A stretch of 64,000 bases of DNA from PKWO01 sp036384915. GTDB lineage: Bacteria; Pseudomonadota; Gammaproteobacteria; Burkholderiales; Burkholderiaceae_D. The stretch spans positions 89,897-153,896 of the forward strand of contig DASVLJ010000038.1 of NCBI GenBank assembly GCA_036384915.1, read 5' to 3'. A program made the position numbers and the translations under genes. Each line of letters starts with the position of its first letter. Position 1 is the stretch's first letter. Below are positions 7,179-14,586 of this stretch, piece after piece. The notes under the pieces are model-generated. The model made no database searches and had not been told where the DNA came from. It saw only the letters and a program-made list of their open reading frames with translations.

Positions 7179-8303
7179 ATGTCTTTTAGGTTAACAGATT
7201 CTTCATTTTCCTGTTTCTGCGGCAGAGAAGATTGGCGCGCTGAAACAGAGGATTTATTTGGCGGGAATGCGTAGCACTCCCGCCGCATGGGTCACAAGAT
7301 GCCAAGCAAATGCAGAGTCAGGAGCAAATGGCTTATCGCCTGAATACACCTGGCCGCATTAATTGACAGCTTCACCGAGTTTGCAAATCGCTTCTTCATG
7401 ATGAGTCACCATGAAAAGGCAGGTTTGCAGGCCTGCGCTCCTGCCGGTTAAGGAAGAGGCGCTTTGCAAGTTACCCTACGCCGGCAAATGACCCGTGTGC
7501 GCACACGGATTTCGTCGGTTCAGTTGAGCTTGCGGCGGTTCCAACGGCCAGATGGAACCGGGGATTAAGCCCGTGTCGGTTTCGCGGAAACGATGGACCG
7601 GCCCGGGCTTCCCAATCCTATTAAGAAATTCATTCTATCAAACGTCTATAGGCCCTGTTTGTTGGCGTGCAAGGCGCGGAACCTTGGTGAAACGCAAGGT
7701 TCTAACCGAAAAGCTCGTTTTTGGTATGAAGCTGCCTTAGCTCCGGGGATTCTTGCGCACTATAGGGCGTTTGCCGTCGGCGCCCGATCCTGAAATCGGA
7801 CATCGCGCCACATGGCTTCGCCAGATCATCCGTACATCTGGCCAAGGTCCGCTTTGAGGGTATTGCCGCCAACCAAGAAGACCATCCGTAGTACCCGCCG
7901 ACCGGCGGTAAGCTGCCATTAATCCAGCTCAATCGGACCGTATACGCATGCATAACACGCCCCGTACATTTCGGCCGGCCTTGCTGCGGTTATAATGCTG
8001 TCGAAACAAAGACTTGCCTGCTTGAAGCAGGGCTCTTTCTTTGATATCAATTGTTTTCCGGAAATACGATCTGAAAATTTTTCGGGTGGACCTGCCCATT
8101 CCGAAATCCCTGTGTTAACCTTGGTTCAGGGTGGTCATATCGCTTGATTTCGTGTTCAAACCAAAATGCGTGCCTGAAAATGCTGGCCCGGCGCGTACTT
8201 TGGCTTGAATCCGGGGGTGAGTACGGATTTGCTGCGGCATCGCATTGCCGCAATGGATTCGCGGCTGCGCCTCCCAACGTTTGATGATGACAAACCCCGT
8301 TTC
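7179..8303. other. Long intergenic region without supported genes
   Basis: About 1.1 kb between the tRNA-like gene and minC. No frame looks coding. Stem-loops seen: GGCGGGA (7260-7266) with TCCCGCC (7278-7284); GAACCTTG (7679-7686) with CAAGGTTC (7695-7702), followed by ACCGAAAA/TTTTTGGT-type pairing at 7705-7725; and CCTGC-TTGAA-GCAGG (8017-8031). The 7560-7730 part is rich in complementary segments and might encode a structured RNA, but it matches no RNA family I recognise. Confidence 0.4.
7985..8035 (+). promoter_or_regulatory. Possible min promoter and leader hairpin
   Basis: A consensus -10 hexamer TATAAT is at 7991-7996; the -35 region is weak. The leader hairpin CCTGC-TTGAA-GCAGG (8017-8031) follows 20 bases later, then a T-rich run. 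The distance to minC (about 300 bases) is long, so the assignment is tentative. Confidence 0.3.
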
Positions 8304-9110
8304 ATGGCAAAAATCCAAACCCGCAAAGCGGTAGAAATCAAGATAGCAACCGTCGTCGCCGCAGTTGTCATCCTGCGCGACTTCGATCTCGCCGCCATCG
8401 AAGCGGCGATGCGGGAAATCACCGGCGGCACCTCCGACTATTTCGACAACGAACTCGCCGCTGTCGACGTGTCGGCTTGCGACCTGGCCGATAGCGCCAT
8501 CGATTGGGTGGCCCTGATTGCCTTGTTCAAGTCGCACAGCCTGAACCTCGTCGCGGTGCGCGGCGCGCGCCCCGAGATGGAGCAAGCTATCCTGGCACAG
8601 GGCTTGAGCCTCGATGCGAGCGTCAAGCCGCGCGGTGCGGCACAGGAAGAGTCCGAACCTCAGCCTGTGGCGGTACAGTCCGAACCCGAACCGCCTGCGG
8701 CAGCGCAACCGGCTCCCTCGCCGGAACAACCTGCGGTCGCGTCCGCTCCGGCGCGCTCCACGATGATCGTCGACACGCCCGTGCGCAGCGGCCAGCGCAT
8801 CTATGCGCGCGGCAGCGATCTGGTCGTGACCGCCATCGTCAACCCCGGCGCCGAACTGATCGCCGACGGCAGCATCCATATTTATGCGCCCTTGCGCGGC
8901 CGCGCGCTGGCCGGCGCGAGCGGCGATGCCTCGTCGCGCATCTTCTCCATGAGCATGGAAGCCGAGCTGGTGTCGATAGCGGGCATGTACCGCACCTTCG
9001 AAGAGGGCTGGCCCAAGGAATTGGCGAAAAAGGCCGTACAGGTGAGCCTGGCCGGCGACCGCATCGATTTCCGCTCGATGGCTGCGGGCGAAACGCATTC
9101 CAAGAAATAA
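8304..9110 (+). CDS. minC: Septum-site inhibitor MinC
   Basis: A 268-residue FtsZ polymerisation inhibitor that, with MinD and MinE, keeps the division ring at midcell. The N-terminal FtsZ-inhibiting domain covers about residues 8-105 (VVILRDFDLAAIEAAMREIT, FDNELAAVDVSACDLADSAI), a Pro/Glu/Ala-rich linker follows (about 115-150), and the C-terminal beta-helix dimer and MinD-binding domain runs from about 158: VRSGQRIYARGSDLVVTA, VNPGAELIADGSIHIYAPL, RGRALAGASGDASSRIFSM, ELVSIAGMYRTFEEG. The length fits. The start is uncertain: ATG 8304 gives the expected N-terminus, ATG 8253 and a TTG at 8205 are in frame, and none has a clear ribosome site. minD begins 16 bases after the stop. Confidence 0.93.
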   Translation: MAKIQTRKAVEIKIATVVAAVVILRDFDLAAIEAAMREITGGTSDYFDNELAAVDVSACDLADSAIDWVALIALFKSHSLNLVAVRGARPEMEQAILAQGLSLDASVKPRGAAQEESEPQPVAVQSEPEPPAAAQPAPSPEQPAVASAPARSTMIVDTPVRSGQRIYARGSDLVVTAIVNPGAELIADGSIHIYAPLRGRALAGASGDASSRIFSMSMEAELVSIAGMYRTFEEGWPKELAKKAVQVSLAGDRIDFRSMAAGETHSKK

Positions 9111-9126
9111 ACGAAAGGAACCCTTC

Positions 9127-9942
9127 GTGGCAAAAATCATCGTAGTCACTTCAGGCAAAGGCGGCGTCGGCAAAACCACGTCCTCCGCCAGTTTTGCATC
9201 AGGCCTGGCCATGCGCGGGCACAAGACGGCCGTGGTCGATTTCGACGTGGGCCTGCGCAATCTCGACCTCATCATGGGCTGCGAGCGGCGCGTGGTGTAC
9301 GACTTCATCAACGTCATCAACAACGAGGCGACGCTGAACCAGGCCTTGATCAAGGACAAGCATTGCGAAAACCTGTACGTGCTGCCGGCTTCGCAGACGC
9401 GCGACAAGGATGCGCTGTCCGAGGAAGGCGTCGAACGCGTGTTGAACGATCTGGCCAAGATGGATTTCGAATACATCATCTGCGATTCGCCGGCCGGCAT
9501 CGAGCACGGCGCCGTGATGGCGCTGACCTTCGCCGACGAGGCGCTGATCGTGACCAACCCGGAAGTGTCGTCGGTGCGCGATTCGGACCGCATCCTGGGC
9601 ATCATCCAGGCCAAGTCGCGCCGCGCCTTGAACGGCCAGGAACCGGTCAAGGAGCATTTGTTGATCACGCGCTACGTACCCAAGCGCGTCGAAGCGGGCG
9701 AGATGCTGTCGTATTCCGACGTACAGGAAATCCTGCGCATCCCGCTGATCGGCATCATCCCCGAATCGGAATCGGTGCTGCATGCATCGAACCAGGGCAA
9801 CCCGGCAATCCACATGGATGGCAGCGACGTGTCGGAAGCCTACAAGGACGTGATTGCGCGCTTTCTGGGAGAGGAAGTGGCGATGCGCTTCACCAACTAT
9901 GAAAAACCGGGTCTGTTCCAGCGCATTTTTAAAGGCAAGTGA
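9127..9942 (+). CDS. minD: Septum-site ATPase MinD
   Basis: A 271-residue ParA-type membrane ATPase that recruits MinC to the poles and is cycled by MinE. It starts with GTG at 9127, 8 bases after AAAGGAA. The deviant Walker A (SGKGGVGKTT, residues 9-18), switch motif VVDFDVGLRNLDLIMG and IICDSPAGIEHGA are all intact. The last residues (NYEKPGLFQRIFKGK) form the amphipathic membrane-targeting helix. Length is standard. It is the middle gene of minCDE, with minE 3 bases downstream. Confidence 0.98.
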   Translation: MAKIIVVTSGKGGVGKTTSSASFASGLAMRGHKTAVVDFDVGLRNLDLIMGCERRVVYDFINVINNEATLNQALIKDKHCENLYVLPASQTRDKDALSEEGVERVLNDLAKMDFEYIICDSPAGIEHGAVMALTFADEALIVTNPEVSSVRDSDRILGIIQAKSRRALNGQEPVKEHLLITRYVPKRVEAGEMLSYSDVQEILRIPLIGIIPESESVLHASNQGNPAIHMDGSDVSEAYKDVIARFLGEEVAMRFTNYEKPGLFQRIFKGK

Positions 9943-9945
9943 TCT

Positions 9946-10203
9946 ATGGCTCTGCTTTCATTCTTATTCAACAGCAAGCCCAAGTCGGCGAACACCGCGA
10001 AGGAGCGGCTGCAAATCATCATCGCGCGCGAGCGCAACGGCCGCGCAGGCCCCGACTTCCTTCCGGCCATGCACCAGGAATTGATTGCGGTGATTTCGAA
10101 ATACACCAAGGTCAATGCCGACGACATCAAGATTTCGCTTGACCGTCAGGGCAACCTGGAAGTGCTCGATGTGAATGTGGTTTTGCCGGATCTCGCGCAG
10201 TAG
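9946..10203 (+). CDS. minE: Cell division topological specificity factor MinE
   Basis: An 85-residue protein that stimulates MinD ATPase and drives pole-to-pole oscillation. The N-terminal membrane and MinD-contact segment is MALLSFLFNSKPKSANTAKE and RLQIIIARERNGRAGPDFLP; the C-terminal topological specificity domain has VISKYTKVNADDIKISLDRQ and LEVLDVNVVLPD. It starts 3 bases after minD stops, so the two are co-translated. A weak hairpin (AAGGCC with GGCTTTT, 10203-10222) after the stop may end the operon. Confidence 0.97.
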   Translation: MALLSFLFNSKPKSANTAKERLQIIIARERNGRAGPDFLPAMHQELIAVISKYTKVNADDIKISLDRQGNLEVLDVNVVLPDLAQ

Positions 10204-10250
10204 AAGGCCGGCAAAAGGCTTTTATTCGCAAACTGGCCCGCGTCCCAGGC

Positions 10251-12722
10251 CTACGGTGCCGCTTCCGCACCCGCCCCCATCGAACGGGCGCCCGAAAGCA
10301 GCGTCTCGACCGCGCGTTCGAACACCGGCGCGCTTTCCATCAGGCAGACCGAACCCTCGCGCAGGGCCTTGATCAGGGATGATGCCGAGTACACCACGGG
10401 CAGCGTCTTGTCTTCCAGCATGAACATGTAGAGCGTCTTGCGCTTGCTGATCCAGTTCAACCGCGCCAGCTTGTAGCCCGCATCGGTCCAGCGCTCGACG
10501 CAAGTGCCGACCTGCATGTGGATCAGCCAGTCGGCATCGGATTCGAAGGTCGGCGTTTCCTCGCGTTCCAGGTCGAGTTCGATTTCCATGTGGCGCCTGG
10601 CCAGCTCGGCCTCGAATTTCTCGGTCTCGGCCGCGATCGGCGCCTGGGTTTCGGCGCCGATGGTCAAGAGCGAGAAGTGATGGCGCATCTCGTCCAGGCT
10701 CATTTGCGGGAAAGCGCCGACCGTCACGTTGGGCCGCAACAGCTGCGCGTGCACCGGCATCAGCTGGTCGAGCGCTTCGCGCGCCTCCTGCTCGGGCATC
10801 TGCAGCAGGCTCATGCCCGCTTTCAGGCTGCGCGCCAGGCGCGGCAGCATGTTCATCAGCGCGGCGCGCTCTTCGTTGCTGCGCTTTTCCTGCGCGCTCC
10901 AGATCAGGTCGGGAAGCAGCTCGCGGTAGACGCCGATGAAGTTGTCTTCGTCGACGTGCTGCAGATGCTCGACTTCCAGCACCGGCAGCCAGATGCGTAC
11001 GATGAATTCCACCACGCGCTGGTCGATGCGGAAAACCGCCAGCCAGGGCGGCACGAGCAAGGGCGCCTGGGCCGGCGCCTCGCTTTGCTCGACCTGTTCC
11101 AGCACCTCGGCCGAAGAGGAGACCGTGGCATCGGTCTTGGGTAGGTCTTCCACCAGGAAGCGCTCGAGTTCGATCAGGCAATCGGAGAAAACATCGATAT
11201 TGTCGATGAATTCGGCCAAAACCCTGTCGGCAATGCGCGTGATTTCGCCTTCGATGCTCTTCCCCGCCGGAGTTTCGGGGTCAATGGCAACGGCCGCCGA
11301 GCCCATACGGTTGACCAGCTGGCGCGCAGGATGATCGGCCTGACGCAGCATGTCGGGGGCCATCAAGGCGGCTTTAAGGAAGGGAACCTGCAAGCGGCCG
11401 ATCTGGCGCCGCAACTCCGGCGGGATGCTCTTGTCGGCCAGTATCAGCTCGAACAGCATGCCGACCACGTCGATGGCGATGCGCTCGAGCTGGGTGAGCT
11501 TTTGGGCAAGTTGCTGGCTCAGGGCAAACAATTGGTTCTGCTCGGGTGCCACGCCCTCCGCGATGCTTTCGCCCCGCGCGACGCGGCGCTGGGCCTGATC
11601 CAGCATTTGCATCAACTGCGGCGAACCGGGGGCGTGCGCCGGCGCTTCCGCCGGTTGCAAGCCCAGCGCCTGGATATCCTGCGAGATTGCAGGCCAGCCC
11701 TGCGCCTGGGCCGGGGGCCGGAAAATGCCTTCCATGACACGTTCGAAGCTATGCGCGGCTGGGCCGTCTTCCCCCCGAGGCGCTGCAGTGCCGCCCTGCG
11801 CCCGCCCTCCGGCGGTATGCTCAGAACCGCCGAACCCGCCTTCGGGCAGCGTCGGCGCGTCCGGGAAAAGCGATCCCTGCGCATCGCCCGCGGCGGCGGA
11901 ACCGCCGCCTGTTCCTCCAGCCCCACCCGCGGGGCCGGCCCCGCCGCCCTGCGGGGCCGGCCCCGCATTCATGGACTCGAACATGCGCTGCAAGCCCGGC
12001 ATGATGCGGGCATTGACTTCGGCGGCATAGCGCAAGGCCTCGGCTTCGCCCTCGAATTCGTGCCGGCTGCGCGCATGGCGGTGGCGCTGCGCCATCAATT
12101 GGCCGTGCATGCCGTTGCTTTCGAACACTTCAACCAGCGTCGCGTAAAAATCAGCCAGCCGCGCCGCAAGAACCTCGGAGAGCAAGGTGTACAGCTTTTG
12201 GCTGACTTCTTCCTCACTGACCATCTGACGCAACACGTCGAGCAGGCTGCGCGCCATCAGGTAGGGGCGGAACGGGTTTTCGCGCTCGACGGCATCGTGC
12301 TTGCCGTGCATCTGGGCGACGATCAGATTGAGCCGTTTCAAATGAATGTCGTCGGCATCGCGGATACGCAATACCAAGCGGTCGACTTCAATCAAGGTCT
12401 GGACTGCTTCGTCGTCCACCAGGCTCAGGTTGGACATCGAAATCTTGTTGATATCGACGCGCCAGTCCTTGTACATCGTTTCGGTCGCGCGCTCAAGCAG
12501 CCCGCGATAGCGTTCCTCGACGCGCTTGAGGAATGCCTTGCCGCTGTTATGGATGAACTGCCTGCTCGTGCTCAATTCGTATTGCTCGGCGCCGCTGCGC
12601 ACCTCGGGCAGCATTTGCTCAATCCGCGCTTCCATGTCGAACAGGCCTTGCTGCACGATCGCGGTAAAACCGAACAGCGCGCGTTCTTTGGCAAGTTGCA
12701 GGACGTTGTCTGTAGTTTGCAT
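10251..12722 (-). CDS. DUF1631 family protein
   Basis: An 823-residue protein convergent with minCDE. It matches the betaproteobacterial DUF1631 family in its opening (LAKERALFGFTAIVQQGLFD, then FIHNSGKAFLKRVEERYRGL) and throughout (SMSNLSLVDDEAVQTLIEVD, RENPFRPYLMARSLLDVLRQ, ELLPDLIWSAQEKRSNEERA, LNWISKRKTLYMFMLEDKTL). The family has no established role; older records call members 'thymidine phosphorylase', which nothing here supports. A Gly/Ala/Pro-rich low-complexity insert lies at about residues 250-320, where the DNA carries two copies of the palindrome GGGGCCGGCCCC (11931-11942 and 11953-11964). No signal peptide or membrane segment is evident, so it is probably cytoplasmic. It is monocistronic. 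Confidence 0.88.
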   Translation of the reverse strand: MQTTDNVLQLAKERALFGFTAIVQQGLFDMEARIEQMLPEVRSGAEQYELSTSRQFIHNSGKAFLKRVEERYRGLLERATETMYKDWRVDINKISMSNLSLVDDEAVQTLIEVDRLVLRIRDADDIHLKRLNLIVAQMHGKHDAVERENPFRPYLMARSLLDVLRQMVSEEEVSQKLYTLLSEVLAARLADFYATLVEVFESNGMHGQLMAQRHRHARSRHEFEGEAEALRYAAEVNARIMPGLQRMFESMNAGPAPQGGGAGPAGGAGGTGGGSAAAGDAQGSLFPDAPTLPEGGFGGSEHTAGGRAQGGTAAPRGEDGPAAHSFERVMEGIFRPPAQAQGWPAISQDIQALGLQPAEAPAHAPGSPQLMQMLDQAQRRVARGESIAEGVAPEQNQLFALSQQLAQKLTQLERIAIDVVGMLFELILADKSIPPELRRQIGRLQVPFLKAALMAPDMLRQADHPARQLVNRMGSAAVAIDPETPAGKSIEGEITRIADRVLAEFIDNIDVFSDCLIELERFLVEDLPKTDATVSSSAEVLEQVEQSEAPAQAPLLVPPWLAVFRIDQRVVEFIVRIWLPVLEVEHLQHVDEDNFIGVYRELLPDLIWSAQEKRSNEERAALMNMLPRLARSLKAGMSLLQMPEQEAREALDQLMPVHAQLLRPNVTVGAFPQMSLDEMRHHFSLLTIGAETQAPIAAETEKFEAELARRHMEIELDLEREETPTFESDADWLIHMQVGTCVERWTDAGYKLARLNWISKRKTLYMFMLEDKTLPVVYSASSLIKALREGSVCLMESAPVFERAVETLLSGARSMGAGAEAAP

Positions 12723-12878
12723 GACGAGTGGAGCGTGTGGGGCGCTAAAGGGCAGCCGAAGCTATTTGACCATAGCTTACCCGGTTCGGTTCATGTCCGG
12801 GAGAAATCATGTGCATTTTGCAATGCAGGAACGGCGCATTGTACACAAGTTTCGAAATAGCTCCCCGGCAAATGAGCA

Positions 12879-13991
12879 TCACCCCAGATCGACACTGGCC
12901 TGCGCGGCGCGCAAAGCCTTCGCCTGGCGGTGGCGTGCACGCAGGCGCGGATCGGTCATGACCTGGCCAGCCGTCTCGCCTATGGCCATGGCGATGCCCA
13001 GGAGCGGCAATACCAGCATCAGCCCCGCCACGCCGGCTTCGGCTCCGCCGATGAAAATCATCAGCACGGTCAAGAGCGGGTGCATGCGCAGGCTGCGGCC
13101 CAGGGTGAGCGGCATGAAGACGAAATCGTCGAGCAGGCGGGCCGCAACGAACACGCCGATGGCGCCATAGGCCACCAGCGGGTCGTTCGGCGCATCGGTG
13201 GCCGCCACCAGCACCACCATCAGGCAGCCCAGCACCGAACCGACGAAGGGAATCCAGGCCAGCACGGCGGCGATGAAGCCGAGCGTCAGCGGCGCCGAGA
13301 TGCCGATGGCCCACAATCCGCCGCCCAGCACCAGCGTATCGATCACGGTCAGCTTCATCAATCCGCCGAAATAGCGCCGCGCGGTCTGGTCGACCTCGTG
13401 CAGCAGGTAGAGCGTGCGTTCGAAGAAGGCATTGGGCACGGCGTGGCTGAGGAATTTCTTGAAGCGCCGGCCGTCGCGCAGGAAGAAGAAAGCCAGGAAC
13501 GGGGCCAGCACCACGGACGGCAGCCAGGACACGATGGAAACCAGAAAATCGGCGATATGCTGCTGCGCGAAATTCTCCGAATAGCCGGAGAGACGCATAT
13601 CCACCAATTCGCTCAGATGGGCCCGCTGCAGCACGCCGAAACGCTGCTCCAGCATCGTCGCCGAATTGCGCACGAACGCCATGCCGCCGTCGAGATAGCG
13701 CCCCAGCATGTCTTGCCACGAGCCGGCATGGGCCACCACCCAGGGCGCGCAAAAGAGACCGGCCAGGAGCAGTACCAGAAAGAACCCGCCGGTGACGATG
13801 GTGGCCGCCATGCTGCGCGAGACGCCCAGCAGCAACAGGCGTATCGTCAGCGGCATCATCAGGTAATACAGGATCACGCCGAGCATGAAAGGCACCACCA
13901 GCCATAGCACCTGGCGCAACAGGAACAGGGCCAGGCAGGTGCCGCCTATGATGCAGAGCCAGACGACGGGACCGGAGCGCGACTCGTTCAT
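12879..13991 (-). CDS. AI-2E family transporter (PerM-like permease)
   Basis: A 370-residue polytopic inner-membrane protein. It begins MNESRSGPVVWLCIIGGTCL and has about seven to eight helices, with an initial pair (ALFLLRQVLWLVVPFMLGVI), a long hydrophilic middle (about 75-150), and the family's C-terminal half: APFLAFFFLRDGRRFKKFLS, GFIAAVLAWIPFVGSVLG, LLDDFVFMPLTLGRSLRMHP and FIGGAEAGVAGLMLVLPLLG. AI-2E/PerM proteins have been linked to export of autoinducer-2 or to Na+/H+ exchange in different species, so the substrate is open. The CNB-domain gene ends-to-starts with it: the gap between its start (13991) and that gene's stop (13996) is 4 bases, so the CNB gene and this one form one minus-strand operon. 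Confidence 0.88.
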   Translation of the reverse strand: MNESRSGPVVWLCIIGGTCLALFLLRQVLWLVVPFMLGVILYYLMMPLTIRLLLLGVSRSMAATIVTGGFFLVLLLAGLFCAPWVVAHAGSWQDMLGRYLDGGMAFVRNSATMLEQRFGVLQRAHLSELVDMRLSGYSENFAQQHIADFLVSIVSWLPSVVLAPFLAFFFLRDGRRFKKFLSHAVPNAFFERTLYLLHEVDQTARRYFGGLMKLTVIDTLVLGGGLWAIGISAPLTLGFIAAVLAWIPFVGSVLGCLMVVLVAATDAPNDPLVAYGAIGVFVAARLLDDFVFMPLTLGRSLRMHPLLTVLMIFIGGAEAGVAGLMLVLPLLGIAMAIGETAGQVMTDPRLRARHRQAKALRAAQASVDLG

Positions 13992-13995
13992 GGGC

Positions 13996-14475
13996 TCACA
14001 ATACCTCTATCCTGGGCCGTCCCTGCAGCGCGCCGCGCAGGCGTTGCGCCAGGTTGCGCGCCAGCTGCAGCGAAATCTTGTAACCGATGCGCGCATCGAT
14101 TTCCATCAGCGCAATGAAGTCGGCGCGGAAGAACACCGCCATCTCGCAAGCTTCCTTGGCCTTGATCTGGGCGCTGCGCGGCGTGTTGTCGAGCAGGGCC
14201 AGGTCGCCGAAAAAGCTGCCGGAAGACAGCTCCGCGACGACTTCCCGCACGCCGTCGACACTGCGCGTCACCGTGACCGTGCCGGAGAGCAGGATATAGA
14301 GCGCCTGCCCTTCCTCCCCCTCGTCGAACACGATCTCGCCCGCCATGAACTCGCGCAGGTGCAGCAAGCTGTCGACGATTTTCAATTCGCGCGACGTGAG
14401 GCTGGAAAACAGCGGCAGCGTATTCAGGCGCTGCAAATGCGCCGGCAGGCGGCTTGAATTAAGAAAACTGAACAC
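13996..14475 (-). CDS. Cyclic nucleotide-binding domain protein
   Basis: A 159-residue protein with a single cNMP-binding domain and no DNA-binding or catalytic domain. GTG 14475 is chosen because it follows AAGGGG at 5 bases and starts VFSFLNSSRLPAHLQRLNTL; a longer frame to 14538 lacks a ribosome site. Features: LFSSLTSRELKIVDSLLHL, GEIVFDEGEEGQALYILLSG, and the phosphate-binding cassette SFFGDLALLDNTPRSAQIKA, in which the usual FGE is FGD. It therefore may bind a cyclic nucleotide weakly or use another ligand. It is the first gene of a two-gene operon with the AI-2E permease, suggesting control of that permease by a nucleotide signal; this is inference. Confidence 0.85.
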   Translation of the reverse strand: MFSFLNSSRLPAHLQRLNTLPLFSSLTSRELKIVDSLLHLREFMAGEIVFDEGEEGQALYILLSGTVTVTRSVDGVREVVAELSSGSFFGDLALLDNTPRSAQIKAKEACEMAVFFRADFIALMEIDARIGYKISLQLARNLAQRLRGALQGRPRIEVL

Positions 14476-14586
14476 TCGGTCCCCTTGAAAATTCCGCGAT
14501 GCGCGCGGGCTGGAAAGAATTTGCCGGGTGGGTGGCACTCCGCTCAGCCACCGTACGGTCCTGCGATTCGTTTTCGCCCTGCGAAC

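Noticed and set aside
11931..11964. Tandem GGGGCCGGCCCC palindromes inside the DUF1631 gene
   Set aside because: They encode a Gly/Ala/Pro low-complexity linker, which is enough to explain them.
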